DNA of 64,000 nt, taken from JBBEBE01 sp040882505 (GTDB lineage Bacteria > Bacteroidota > Rhodothermia > Balneolales > Balneolaceae). The stretch is taken from contig JBBEBE010000002.1 in NCBI GenBank assembly GCA_040882505.1, forward strand, positions 124,001 to 188,000, given 5' to 3'. The notes under the pieces are model-generated. The model saw only the letters and a list, made by a program, of their open reading frames with translations, was not told where the DNA came from and ran no database searches. The stretch's first letter is position 1. Every line of letters starts with the position of its first letter. Both the position numbers and the translations under genes were made by a program. Below, piece by piece: positions 53,963 through 61,403 of the stretch.

Positions 53963-54441
53963 TGGTCGGTTCGTTGAATCTTCAATGGACGTTTCGGATG
54001 TCTCTTCTGTCGCCGGATCCAGCGCATGACCAGCCAGGAGATCCAGATGGTGACCAGCAAGCCGATTGCCGTGATCGCCAGGTTGACGCGGATCACATTT
54101 CGTTGCAGGTCGTAGGTTGCGGTCAGGACGATGGGTCGGAAGGAGTCCGGAAGATAGCGCACCGGTATCAGCTCCGATTCGGTGAGGACCTGAGCCATTT
54201 GAACCGAGAGGGAGAGTTGCTCCTCGACCACGCCGTCCGGCGTATCAAACTGAAGAACGATATATCCACTTGTTTGGGCGGCAATCTGTTTTACATCAAA
54301 GTCGAGGACACGAGCCATGTAGCTTTCGCCCTGTTCCCACGTGGTGTGGATACCGTTGTAGGTGAGCCATTGGTAGCCGTGCATGGCCACAAAATAGATT
54401 GGAAGCAGCCAGACGAGTCGTGCAAGCGTAGTGGTTTTCAT
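53959..54441 (-). CDS. uncharacterised membrane protein with two terminal helices
   Basis: I do not recognise a family with confidence. The 160-residue protein has a membrane helix at about residues 6-24 (LARLVWLLPIYFVAMHGYQW), an extracytoplasmic beta-rich middle of about 90 residues, and a second helix at about 118-140 (AITAIGLLVTIWISWLVMRW). A strongly basic tail follows (RRQKRHPKRPLK). The topology is like DUF3592-type proteins, but sequence similarity is too weak to claim it. It overlaps the beta-lactamase-fold gene upstream and the RsmI-like gene downstream by four bases each, so all three are translationally coupled. Confidence 0.65.
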   Translation of the reverse strand: MKTTTLARLVWLLPIYFVAMHGYQWLTYNGIHTTWEQGESYMARVLDFDVKQIAAQTSGYIVLQFDTPDGVVEEQLSLSVQMAQVLTESELIPVRYLPDSFRPIVLTATYDLQRNVIRVNLAITAIGLLVTIWISWLVMRWIRRQKRHPKRPLKIQRTDQ

Positions 54442-55625
54442 GAGGCGACCTGCTGTAGTTGCTGTTGAATATCGGTGACCAGGCGCGGGTCTGCGAGCAT
54501 CTGTCGATGGAGGTATTGATGCATGTGGTTGCTGGAGAGGTGAAACCAGACAGCAATCTGTAGTTGGTCAAAGAGGGTTACCTGAACAGTGGCAGCTCCG
54601 TTTGCCCGGTCGATTCCAAGGTCGAGCCCGCTGAGAAGGCCGATTCGATGGTCGAAGAGCCCGTGATACGCAGAGAGGGTTGCAGGCGAATCTTCCGGCA
54701 GGGGGCGTTCCATCCAGTCCAGGACTCGTCGACTGACCTCTTCCGACAGGACCTCCATTCGACTCAAACGGAGGAGCAATGAACCCGTTTCACGCGCCGT
54801 ACTCTTCGGGTAGAGTGCTAACCGGTCGCGCTGCTCGTAAAAGTCGAGCCCGAGGCGTTGATCATCGATTTGCTGGATCCATCGATCCCGGCGGTTGCCG
54901 GAGACGAATGCTTCACTGTTGATCCAGGTCTCTTCTTCAAATAGCTGACGGGATTCACGGCTCCAATAGTCGAAAATTGTGGCCGCGTCAATCCCCTGAA
55001 CAACGGGAGAGAGCGTAAGCATCAGACCGGAGAAAGGGATCGGGAGATCCGTCTGTTCGAGGCCGAGTTGTTCAAACGTTTGTGCGAGCCTCTCGGCCCC
55101 GATCCGGTGAAGAAGATAGTCGTGAATGGCTGGAGAATTGCTGGTTGCCCAGAGGCGGGGGAGGTCCGAAAGAAGGGGGGACAGTCCTTCATTTTCGGCC
55201 ATTTTTCGGGCAGATTCGATTTCGATGGATCCCCAACCCGGGATTTGATGGGCCCGAATGGCCTCCCAACGGACCGGTTCGTCGGGATCGAGCTCTCCCT
55301 CTTCAAAGGCGCTGGCGAGTGCAATCATGGCATGAAAGCCGGTGAGCATCCCCAACGCACGTCGTTCATCGGCTCGATATGCGAGGTCTGCATCGGCTTC
55401 TCCACTCTGGTGCCGATAGATTGAGATCCGGTCGGGGTGTTGAGAGATGTAGTCCGTCACCCCCTGCATCGAAAAGGTGAGCTCGACCCACTCATTTCCT
55501 TCGGAGAGGGCACTTCTGTTTTCGAAGACCGTATCGAGTGCTCCCTGGTTGAGCCAGTAGACGGTACCGCCAATCAGAAGAGCAGCCAGGAGAAAGGTGG
55601 AGACAAACAAGAAAAGTCGTTTCAC
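54438..55625 (-). CDS. beta-lactamase-fold protein lacking the catalytic motifs
   Basis: The 395-residue protein has an N-terminal membrane anchor or signal (LFLFVSTFLLAALLIGGTVYW) and then a domain that follows class A serine beta-lactamase/serine hydrolase sequences. MLTGFHAMIALASAFEEGELDPDEPV aligns with the helix carrying SxxK, and WATSNSPAIHDYLLHRIGAERL with the SDN helix. In the SxxK position it reads Thr95-Gly-Phe-His98, so neither nucleophile nor lysine is kept. SDN reads Ser162-Asn-Ser, and no KTG triad is visible near the C-terminus. It is therefore probably not an active serine hydrolase but a binding or structural protein facing the periplasm. It sits directly after dapF (12 bases) in a cell-wall-related operon. 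Confidence 0.7.
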   Translation of the reverse strand: MKRLFLFVSTFLLAALLIGGTVYWLNQGALDTVFENRSALSEGNEWVELTFSMQGVTDYISQHPDRISIYRHQSGEADADLAYRADERRALGMLTGFHAMIALASAFEEGELDPDEPVRWEAIRAHQIPGWGSIEIESARKMAENEGLSPLLSDLPRLWATSNSPAIHDYLLHRIGAERLAQTFEQLGLEQTDLPIPFSGLMLTLSPVVQGIDAATIFDYWSRESRQLFEEETWINSEAFVSGNRRDRWIQQIDDQRLGLDFYEQRDRLALYPKSTARETGSLLLRLSRMEVLSEEVSRRVLDWMERPLPEDSPATLSAYHGLFDHRIGLLSGLDLGIDRANGAATVQVTLFDQLQIAVWFHLSSNHMHQYLHRQMLADPRLVTDIQQQLQQVAS

Positions 55626-55637
55626 AAGAGATCGGGT

Positions 55638-56471
55638 TTATAGGGTGTCAGGCAGAGGGAAGCTGCCGGTAAAAACGGTTCGAGCCGGTCCCTCCAGCGA
55701 AATTCTGTCATATTGATCACCGTTGTCACTGAATCGAAAACAGACCTTCAGTACGCCGCCTCTCGCCTCGACCCTGCAGGATTGTTCCCCGTCGTCTCCC
55801 CCCTTCAATTGATGCCAGGCCAAAGCCGAGGCGATGGCACCCGTGCCGCAGGCGAGCGTGAGTGCTTCCACTCCTCGTTCGTAGGTTTGAAGGTTTACCT
55901 GTTCTGCCCGGTTTCCTGCAATGAAGTTGACATTGGTCCCCTTCGGTGCAAATGCCGGGTGATTGCGCAGGGCGCGTCCCCGTTTGACGAGCTTCTCTTC
56001 TTCCTGCAATTGTGCGAGGCGAACCGGAACGACCAGATGTTCGGTGTTGGTGTAGACGCGATAGAGATTTTCGCCATCGACCCGAACCGGTTCCACTCCG
56101 GTTTCAAGTGGAAAATCGAGCCGAATGGTCTCGTTGTCCGTGACATGCCCCGTATACTCCTTATCGTGAACCCGGAATCTGACCGGTTCGTCGTACCCCC
56201 GCTCCAGGGCAAAGCGGACAAAGCAACGCCCGCCATTGCCGCACATGCCGGCATCGCTTCCGTCCGGGTTCTTGTAATGCATCGTCAGTCCGCCGTCAAC
56301 CGATTCTTCGAGCAGAATGAGGCCGTCCGACCCGATGCCGAATCGACGATCGCTTACACGACGCGCCAGAGCTGCCCACTCGTCGGGCGACGTTTGCCCG
56401 TTTCGGTTGTCAACGACGACAAAGTCGTTACCGGTGGCTTCCATTTTCGTAAAGAGGAGGGATCGGGTCAT
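55638..56471 (-). CDS. dapF: diaminopimelate epimerase
   Basis: The 277-residue protein is DapF. FTKMEATGNDFVVVDN is the N-terminal signature, the first catalytic cysteine is in DAGMCGNGGRC (Cys77) and the second in TLACGTGAIAS (Cys208). It converts LL- to meso-diaminopimelate for lysine and peptidoglycan. The frame extends 21 codons upstream of the ATG at 56471 but overlaps holB; the chosen start matches the family. It is 8 bases after holB. Confidence 0.96.
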   Translation of the reverse strand: MTRSLLFTKMEATGNDFVVVDNRNGQTSPDEWAALARRVSDRRFGIGSDGLILLEESVDGGLTMHYKNPDGSDAGMCGNGGRCFVRFALERGYDEPVRFRVHDKEYTGHVTDNETIRLDFPLETGVEPVRVDGENLYRVYTNTEHLVVPVRLAQLQEEEKLVKRGRALRNHPAFAPKGTNVNFIAGNRAEQVNLQTYERGVEALTLACGTGAIASALAWHQLKGGDDGEQSCRVEARGGVLKVCFRFSDNGDQYDRISLEGPARTVFTGSFPLPDTL

Positions 56472-56479
56472 GATCAGTC

Positions 56480-57736
56480 TCAGAGTCTGGATGATTCCGG
56501 TGTTGATTGGACCAGGGCCGGCAAGTGCTGCCACATCTCCCGATTGGATATCGGGGCATCCTCTCCCCGCAACAAGTAGCCGAACCGAATGGCCAAGGTG
56601 GTGAAGAGCAACTTGAACTGTATGTTCTGTGCCAGAAGGGTCTGTGCTTCGTCCAGTTGATGGAAAATCTCTTCGAAACGGGCATCGGGCAGGTTGGCAG
56701 TCATATTTTCGAGGGTCTGCTGCTGATCGGGATGGGCGAGCAGACTGGCAGATTGCGTTTCACGCTGGACCAAAATATCACGGATCAGTCGTTGCATGCT
56801 CCGGCAGAGCAGCAGCTGTCCTTCCCGGTTTCTCTTGGTGTGCCAATCGCCGATCATCTTGAAGAGTCGGGGGGCATCCTGGGTCCAGCATGCCCGGAAG
56901 AATTGAATCTGTTCCTGTTGAATACCACGAACTTCGCCGGAATCCATTGACCGCGCCTCTTCGTAGTTCCCGTAGCTTGACCGTGCCAGGAATCGTGCGC
57001 TTTCCGGATCCATTCCGTCGTGGGCGACAAGCCCCTCTTCGATGTCGTCATTGGACAACGACCCCAGTCGAATCTGTTGGCAACGCGAGAGAATGGTGGG
57101 CAACAGATGGCCGGGATTGTGTGTTGTGAGAAAGAAGAGGTGGTTCGGCGGCGGCTCTTCGAGCAATTTCAGAAATGCGTTCGCCGATTCCTTGCGGAAG
57201 GTATCCACGTCGGTCAACAGGGTAATGACCCATGGCCCTTCGGCCGGTTTGTGATGTGATTTCTTTCGAATCACGGTGTTCATGTACCGGAGTGGGTAGA
57301 ACGGCCGCAGATTTTTGTCATCCGAGCCGTCCAGTGACGGTCGTTGGCGAAGATCCACGATGGTGTAGGGATCTTCGGACAAGATTTTCCGTCGTTCCGT
57401 CAACACCCTGAGGGTCTCGGAATTCGATTTGACAATCGTCGTCGTCAGCGGAATGAACAGATGGATGTCGGGATGGGAATGCCAGGATGACTTTCGGGAC
57501 GTGGCCTTCCCTCCGAGATCACTCAGATGGTCGATTCCCTGCAACCATTCGGCAAATGCGAGAGCCATGGCGGTGGTTCCCGATCCCTGCGGTCCGCTGA
57601 AGAGCCAGGCGTGCGGGACGGTCCCCGAACGGGCTGCCTCCTGGAGATGGAGTCGCACATCGTGCTGTCCGATCAGCCGCCGGTTGCCCAATGCAGGCGG
57701 GGCATCGATTGTATGCGATTCGGTTGTGTGGTTCAT
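56480..57736 (-). CDS. holB: DNA polymerase III delta-prime-like subunit
   Basis: The 418-residue protein resembles the clamp-loader delta-prime/gamma family. LIGQHDVRLHLQEAARSG and PHAWLFSGPQGSGTTAMA form the N-terminal AAA+ region, and NAFLKLLEEPPPNHLFFLTTHN followed by LLPTILSRCQQIRLG is the highly conserved sensor block. The P-loop lysine is replaced by threonine (GSGTT, residue 54), which is usual for delta-prime, a subunit that does not hydrolyse ATP. The zinc-knuckle cysteines common between Walker A and the HPD motif are missing; only SHPDIHLFIP remains. It loads the sliding clamp during replication. Start at the ATG at 57736; the extension above it overlaps ccmB. Confidence 0.88.
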   Translation of the reverse strand: MNHTTESHTIDAPPALGNRRLIGQHDVRLHLQEAARSGTVPHAWLFSGPQGSGTTAMALAFAEWLQGIDHLSDLGGKATSRKSSWHSHPDIHLFIPLTTTIVKSNSETLRVLTERRKILSEDPYTIVDLRQRPSLDGSDDKNLRPFYPLRYMNTVIRKKSHHKPAEGPWVITLLTDVDTFRKESANAFLKLLEEPPPNHLFFLTTHNPGHLLPTILSRCQQIRLGSLSNDDIEEGLVAHDGMDPESARFLARSSYGNYEEARSMDSGEVRGIQQEQIQFFRACWTQDAPRLFKMIGDWHTKRNREGQLLLCRSMQRLIRDILVQRETQSASLLAHPDQQQTLENMTANLPDARFEEIFHQLDEAQTLLAQNIQFKLLFTTLAIRFGYLLRGEDAPISNREMWQHLPALVQSTPESSRL

Positions 57737-57749
57737 GTACAGGTTCGGA

Positions 57750-58409
57750 CTACTCGTCCCAGATGAAATCGAACAGCAGGATTCCTGCCGCAATGGTCGC
57801 TCCGCCATAGCCGACCAGGGCGCTCAAGTCGTTGAACCACTCCGGGTCGCTATCGCCGGTCAGGGCGATGCGGGTCACACGGGTCAAGATAAGCAACAAT
57901 GGAACCAAAAGCGGGATGGAGAGGACTGAAAAGATCGCTCCCCTGCGGTCTGCCCGGGCGATCATGGCCGACGTCAGGGTGGTTACGGATGCGAGTCCGG
58001 TTGCACCCAGAAGCAGGGTAATCGAGAGGTATCCGGGATGATGGACCGGTTGATTCATCATGAGCAGATAGAGCAGGAACGTGGCGGTCAGAATTCCGAG
58101 CAGAAAGAGGATGTTGTAGAGGAGTTTGCCAAGAAAGATGTCTCCGGCCCGTCCGTGAAGTCGAAGCAGGTGCCAGGTTTTCTGTTCGGTTTCGGCAACG
58201 AAGGAGCGGGCCATTCCGGCCATGGCGGCAAAGAGAATGATGATCCAGACCAATCCGCTTCGTGCATCGGCCTCGAGTTGGTCTGCTCGAAGGGTGAGCA
58301 GGATGAGGAGCAGGGACGATCCGGTAAAGGCGAGAATGGCGTGCACGGCTACTCGTGTACGCAACTCCAGTGCGAGTTCTTTTCGAAAGATGGCCAGAAT
58401 GGATCGCAT
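57750..58409 (-). CDS. ccmB: heme exporter protein CcmB
   Basis: The 219-residue protein begins MRSILAIFRKELALELRTR, the cytoplasmic N-terminus typical of CcmB. It has six hydrophobic segments (for example GLVWIIILFAAMAGMA, LLYNILFLLGILTATFLLYLL, YGGATIAAGILLFDFIWDE). In system I, CcmB forms the membrane part of the CcmAB transporter needed for cytochrome c maturation. No ccmA or ccmC is in the window. The frame extends 67 codons upward into the divergent region, without family support. The gene heads the minus-strand operon, 13 bases before holB. Confidence 0.88.
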   Translation of the reverse strand: MRSILAIFRKELALELRTRVAVHAILAFTGSSLLLILLTLRADQLEADARSGLVWIIILFAAMAGMARSFVAETEQKTWHLLRLHGRAGDIFLGKLLYNILFLLGILTATFLLYLLMMNQPVHHPGYLSITLLLGATGLASVTTLTSAMIARADRRGAIFSVLSIPLLVPLLLILTRVTRIALTGDSDPEWFNDLSALVGYGGATIAAGILLFDFIWDE

Positions 58410-58544
58410 GGGCCGGGAGTGTCTCGGTTGGAATGGGTTGGCCCGGCCAGTCGGCAACGAACCTTGAATCGGGTGTGAAGGTACGTATTTTTCTCCTCTT
58501 TTGACGGTGGGCCGAAGGGATGACACGTGTTGTGGAATGATCTG

Positions 58545-58574
58545 TTGAATGAGTGGGTAGTGGCTTCCTATATT
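58545..58574 (+). promoter_or_regulatory. candidate promoter of ptsN, TTGAAT-N18-TATATT
   Basis: TTGAAT (58545-58550) and TATATT (58569-58574) are spaced 18 bases apart, and the core is CTATATTGCC. It lies inside an upstream open extension of the ptsN frame, which argues that translation begins downstream at 58644. The core matches those at 14311 and 19432. Confidence 0.5.
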
Positions 58575-58643
58575 GCCGGGACGGCCTTGCGCCTGCGATC
58601 TCTTGCGCATGTGATGCTACTGATCTCAAATGGACGCGGACAG

Positions 58644-59108
58644 ATGACCCTTACTTCACTATTGGACGAGAAGACGACGCTGACCGGTCTGGTTGTATCT
58701 TCCAAAACCGACTTGCTGAACCGGATGGTGGACCTGCTCGAGTCGAAGGTTTCGGGCGACCAACTGGAGACCATTCGTTCGGCTGTATTGCAACGGGAGG
58801 AGATCATGAGTACCGGCGTCGGCAAGGGTCTGGCCATTCCGCACGGGAAGGCGCCCGGACTGGAGGAGAGTTATGCCAGCTTCGCGTTGCTCAAGGAGCC
58901 GGTCGATTTTGACTCCATCGACAGAGAGCCGGTCCGGATCGTCTTCATGCTGGTTGGTCCGGAGTCGAAGAACAGCGTACACATCAAACTTTTGAGTCGA
59001 ATCTCCCGGCTCATGAACAACGACAGCTTCCGAAACCGGTTGCTGGAGTGTACCTCTCCCACCGAGGTGTTGGCCCATTTTGATGCCGATGAGCAGCTCC
59101 ACCTCTAA
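58644..59108 (+). CDS. PTS IIA component, fructose/nitrogen type (PtsN-like)
   Basis: The 154-residue protein is an EIIA of the Fru/Ntr family. The phosphorylatable histidine is in GKGLAIPHGKAP (His67), preceded by REEIMSTGVG, both diagnostic, and followed by VRIVFMLVGPE. In proteobacteria EIIANtr regulates nitrogen and potassium responses rather than sugar uptake. No EI, HPr or membrane EIIBC gene is in the window, so a regulatory role is preferred. The frame is open to 58527, but a promoter lies inside that extension, so I start at the ATG at 58644. Its 3' end overlaps the sigma-54 regulator gene by about 20 bases. Confidence 0.88.
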   Translation: MTLTSLLDEKTTLTGLVVSSKTDLLNRMVDLLESKVSGDQLETIRSAVLQREEIMSTGVGKGLAIPHGKAPGLEESYASFALLKEPVDFDSIDREPVRIVFMLVGPESKNSVHIKLLSRISRLMNNDSFRNRLLECTSPTEVLAHFDADEQLHL

Positions 59109-60519
59109 CCCAGACGGGGCGTCAGGCTCCGTTCGAAGCGAGAACACCGTGTCCGCTACCAACCGTTTGCTCATTACCGACGACGAAGCTTCGATTCGCA
59201 ATACACTTCGCGAAATTCTGGAGTTTGAAGGGTACCAGGTCGAGGAGGCTTCGGGCGGGGAAGAGGCCCTTGAACGTCTTGAAAAAGGGGGCATTGACCT
59301 GATGCTCCTGGATGTCAAGATGCAGGGTATGGATGGGCTGGAGGTGCTTCAAGCCTTGCAGGATCGTGACCAGGTGCTTCCCGTCATTGTCATTTCCGGT
59401 CACGGATCCATTGAACTGGCTGTCGAAGCCACCCGCAGGGGAGCTGTCGACTTTTTGGAAAAACCACCGGATCTGAACCGGTTGCTTCTTTCGGTCCGAA
59501 ATGCAGTCCGCAGCGGCCGACTTCTGCAGGAGAATCGTCAGATGCGTTCGCAGCTTCTCGGCGAGACGACGCTCATTGGTGAGAGTCCGGCGATGAAACG
59601 TATTCGGGAGACGGTCAGAAAGGTGGCCCCGAGCCCCGGTCGCGTAATGATTACCGGAGAAAACGGAACCGGGAAGGAGATGGTCGCCCTGCTCATCCAC
59701 GAGAAGAGTCGGCGAAACGACGGTCCGTTTGTTGCCGTCAACTGCGCAGCCATTCCATCGGAACTTCTCGAGAGTGAACTTTTCGGACATGAAAAGGGTG
59801 CGTTTACCGGCGCCGAACACCAGCGGATCGGAAAGTTCGAACAGGCGTCCGGAGGGACTCTGTTTTTGGACGAAATCGGAGACATGACGCTGGAGGCACA
59901 GGCAAAGGTGTTGCGTGTGCTTCAGCAGAACCGGTTGACGAGAGTCGGCGGACACGAAGAGATTGTGGTCGATGTCCGGGTTTTGGCCGCTACCAACAAG
60001 GAGCTCTCCGAAGAGATTTCGGCCGGTCGATTTCGTGAAGACCTGTTCCATCGACTCAATGTCATACCGATCGAAGTTCCACCACTCAGGGAGCGGAAAG
60101 AGGATATCCCCGTGTTGGCACGACATTTCCTGGACAAGCTTGCAAGCGAGGAGATTCTCTACTCGGGGCGGTCATTTACCGATGACGCACTCGAGGCACT
60201 CTCAACGCTTCGTTGGAGTGGAAATGTCCGGGAACTGAAGAATGTTGTCGAACGACTCGTCTTGCTCTCTTCAAACGAATCGATCACGGCGGGAGATGTC
60301 GAGCAATTTGTCCGGGTCAATCGGGAAACCGAGGAGGCTCTGGAGGGACTGATCGAAAGCAGCACCACGTTTCAGGCGTTCAAGGAGCAGGCCGAACGGC
60401 TATTTCTGATTCGCAAGCTCCAGGAGAACGAGTGGAATGTTTCACAGACGGCGGAGGCCATTGATATTCAGCGCAGCCACGTCTACAACAAGATGAAGAA
60501 GTACAAAATCGAAAAATGA
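59083..60519 (+). CDS. sigma-54-dependent response regulator, NtrC/NtrX type
   Basis: The 478-residue protein has a receiver domain (LLITDDEASIRN; phosphoacceptor Asp77 in LMLLDVKM; Lys in DFLEKPP). A complete AAA+ sigma-54 activator domain follows: Walker A GENGTGKE at 192-199, GAFTGA at 239-244, Walker B LFLDEIGD. A Fis-type helix-turn-helix closes it (NVSQTAEAIDIQRSHVYNKMKK). It should activate RpoN-dependent promoters after phosphorylation. No histidine kinase lies next to it. The start is uncertain: TTG 59080, ATG 59083 and ATG 59089 are in frame, all overlapping the ptsN 3' end. Its stop overlaps the folD start (ATGA). Confidence 0.92.
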   Translation: MPMSSSTSNPDGASGSVRSENTVSATNRLLITDDEASIRNTLREILEFEGYQVEEASGGEEALERLEKGGIDLMLLDVKMQGMDGLEVLQALQDRDQVLPVIVISGHGSIELAVEATRRGAVDFLEKPPDLNRLLLSVRNAVRSGRLLQENRQMRSQLLGETTLIGESPAMKRIRETVRKVAPSPGRVMITGENGTGKEMVALLIHEKSRRNDGPFVAVNCAAIPSELLESELFGHEKGAFTGAEHQRIGKFEQASGGTLFLDEIGDMTLEAQAKVLRVLQQNRLTRVGGHEEIVVDVRVLAATNKELSEEISAGRFREDLFHRLNVIPIEVPPLRERKEDIPVLARHFLDKLASEEILYSGRSFTDDALEALSTLRWSGNVRELKNVVERLVLLSSNESITAGDVEQFVRVNRETEEALEGLIESSTTFQAFKEQAERLFLIRKLQENEWNVSQTAEAIDIQRSHVYNKMKKYKIEK

Positions 60520-61403
60520 GCACACAACTGATTGACGGACGGAAGGTCGCCGAAGAGATTCGGCGTCAGGTGAGAGACGATGTTCAAAAGTGGATGGCAG
60601 CGGGTAATCGTGCCCCCTTCCTTCAGGTCGTGCAGGTGGGGAATGATCCCGCCTCGTCTGTCTATATCGGAGCAAAAACCAAGGCGTGCAGGGATGTCGG
60701 CGTCGAGACCGATACAGCCCGATTGCCCGATACAATCTCGGCGTTGGAGCTCAAAAAACGGATTCGTGAATACAATGAAAGCGACCGGGTAGACGGCATA
60801 CTGGTCCAACTCCCGCTCCCGGACCATCTCTCGAGTCAGGACGTGATTGAAGCGATCGACCACCGAAAAGATGTGGACGGGTTTCATCCGATGAACGTTG
60901 GACGACTGGTCCAGGATCAGCCCACGTTCCGCTCCTGTACGCCGGCCGGAATCGTAGAGCTGCTACGCTACTATAGTCTCCCGGTTAAATCGAAACATGC
61001 TGTGGTGGTCGGTGCGAGCAATATTGTCGGTTCCCCGATGGCCATCATGTTCTCGCGCGAGAACAGCACCGGCAAGGCGACGACCACCATCTGTCACAAG
61101 TATACGCGGGATTTGACCCAGCATACCATTAGTGCCGATCTGTTGGTGGTAGCGGCTGGTCAGCCCAACCTGATCCGTGGAGAGATGATCAAGGAGGGAG
61201 CCGTGGTGATCGATGTGGGAATCAACCGGGTGGCCGATGATTCCAAGAAAGGATATCGCCTGGTGGGAGATTGCCACTTTGAAAGTGTGAGTGAGAAGGC
61301 GAGCTGGATCACACCGGTTCCGGGAGGGGTGGGACCGATGACCGTGGCGATGCTTATGAAGAATACACTGTTGGCAGCCAAGCGTTCCATCTATCCCGAC
61401 TGA
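60516..61403 (+). CDS. folD: methylenetetrahydrofolate dehydrogenase/cyclohydrolase FolD
   Basis: The 295-residue protein is FolD. The catalytic YxxxK is YIGAKTKA (Tyr50, Lys54). DGILVQLPLP, KDVDGFHP and the C-terminal PVPGGVGPMTVAML are diagnostic. The nucleotide-binding loop reads VVGASNIVGSP; the arginine usual at the second position (GRSxxVG) is an alanine (Ala167), which may shift preference from NADP to NAD. It interconverts methylene- and formyl-tetrahydrofolate. It is coupled to the sigma-54 regulator by a four-base overlap, and its last 13 bases overlap menE tail to tail. Confidence 0.94.
   Translation: MSTQLIDGRKVAEEIRRQVRDDVQKWMAAGNRAPFLQVVQVGNDPASSVYIGAKTKACRDVGVETDTARLPDTISALELKKRIREYNESDRVDGILVQLPLPDHLSSQDVIEAIDHRKDVDGFHPMNVGRLVQDQPTFRSCTPAGIVELLRYYSLPVKSKHAVVVGASNIVGSPMAIMFSRENSTGKATTTICHKYTRDLTQHTISADLLVVAAGQPNLIRGEMIKEGAVVIDVGINRVADDSKKGYRLVGDCHFESVSEKASWITPVPGGVGPMTVAMLMKNTLLAAKRSIYPD

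Noticed and set aside
56480..57736. Loss of the P-loop lysine in the clamp-loader subunit as a defect
   Set aside because: Delta-prime subunits normally lack a functional Walker A lysine, so this supports the holB call rather than indicating decay.
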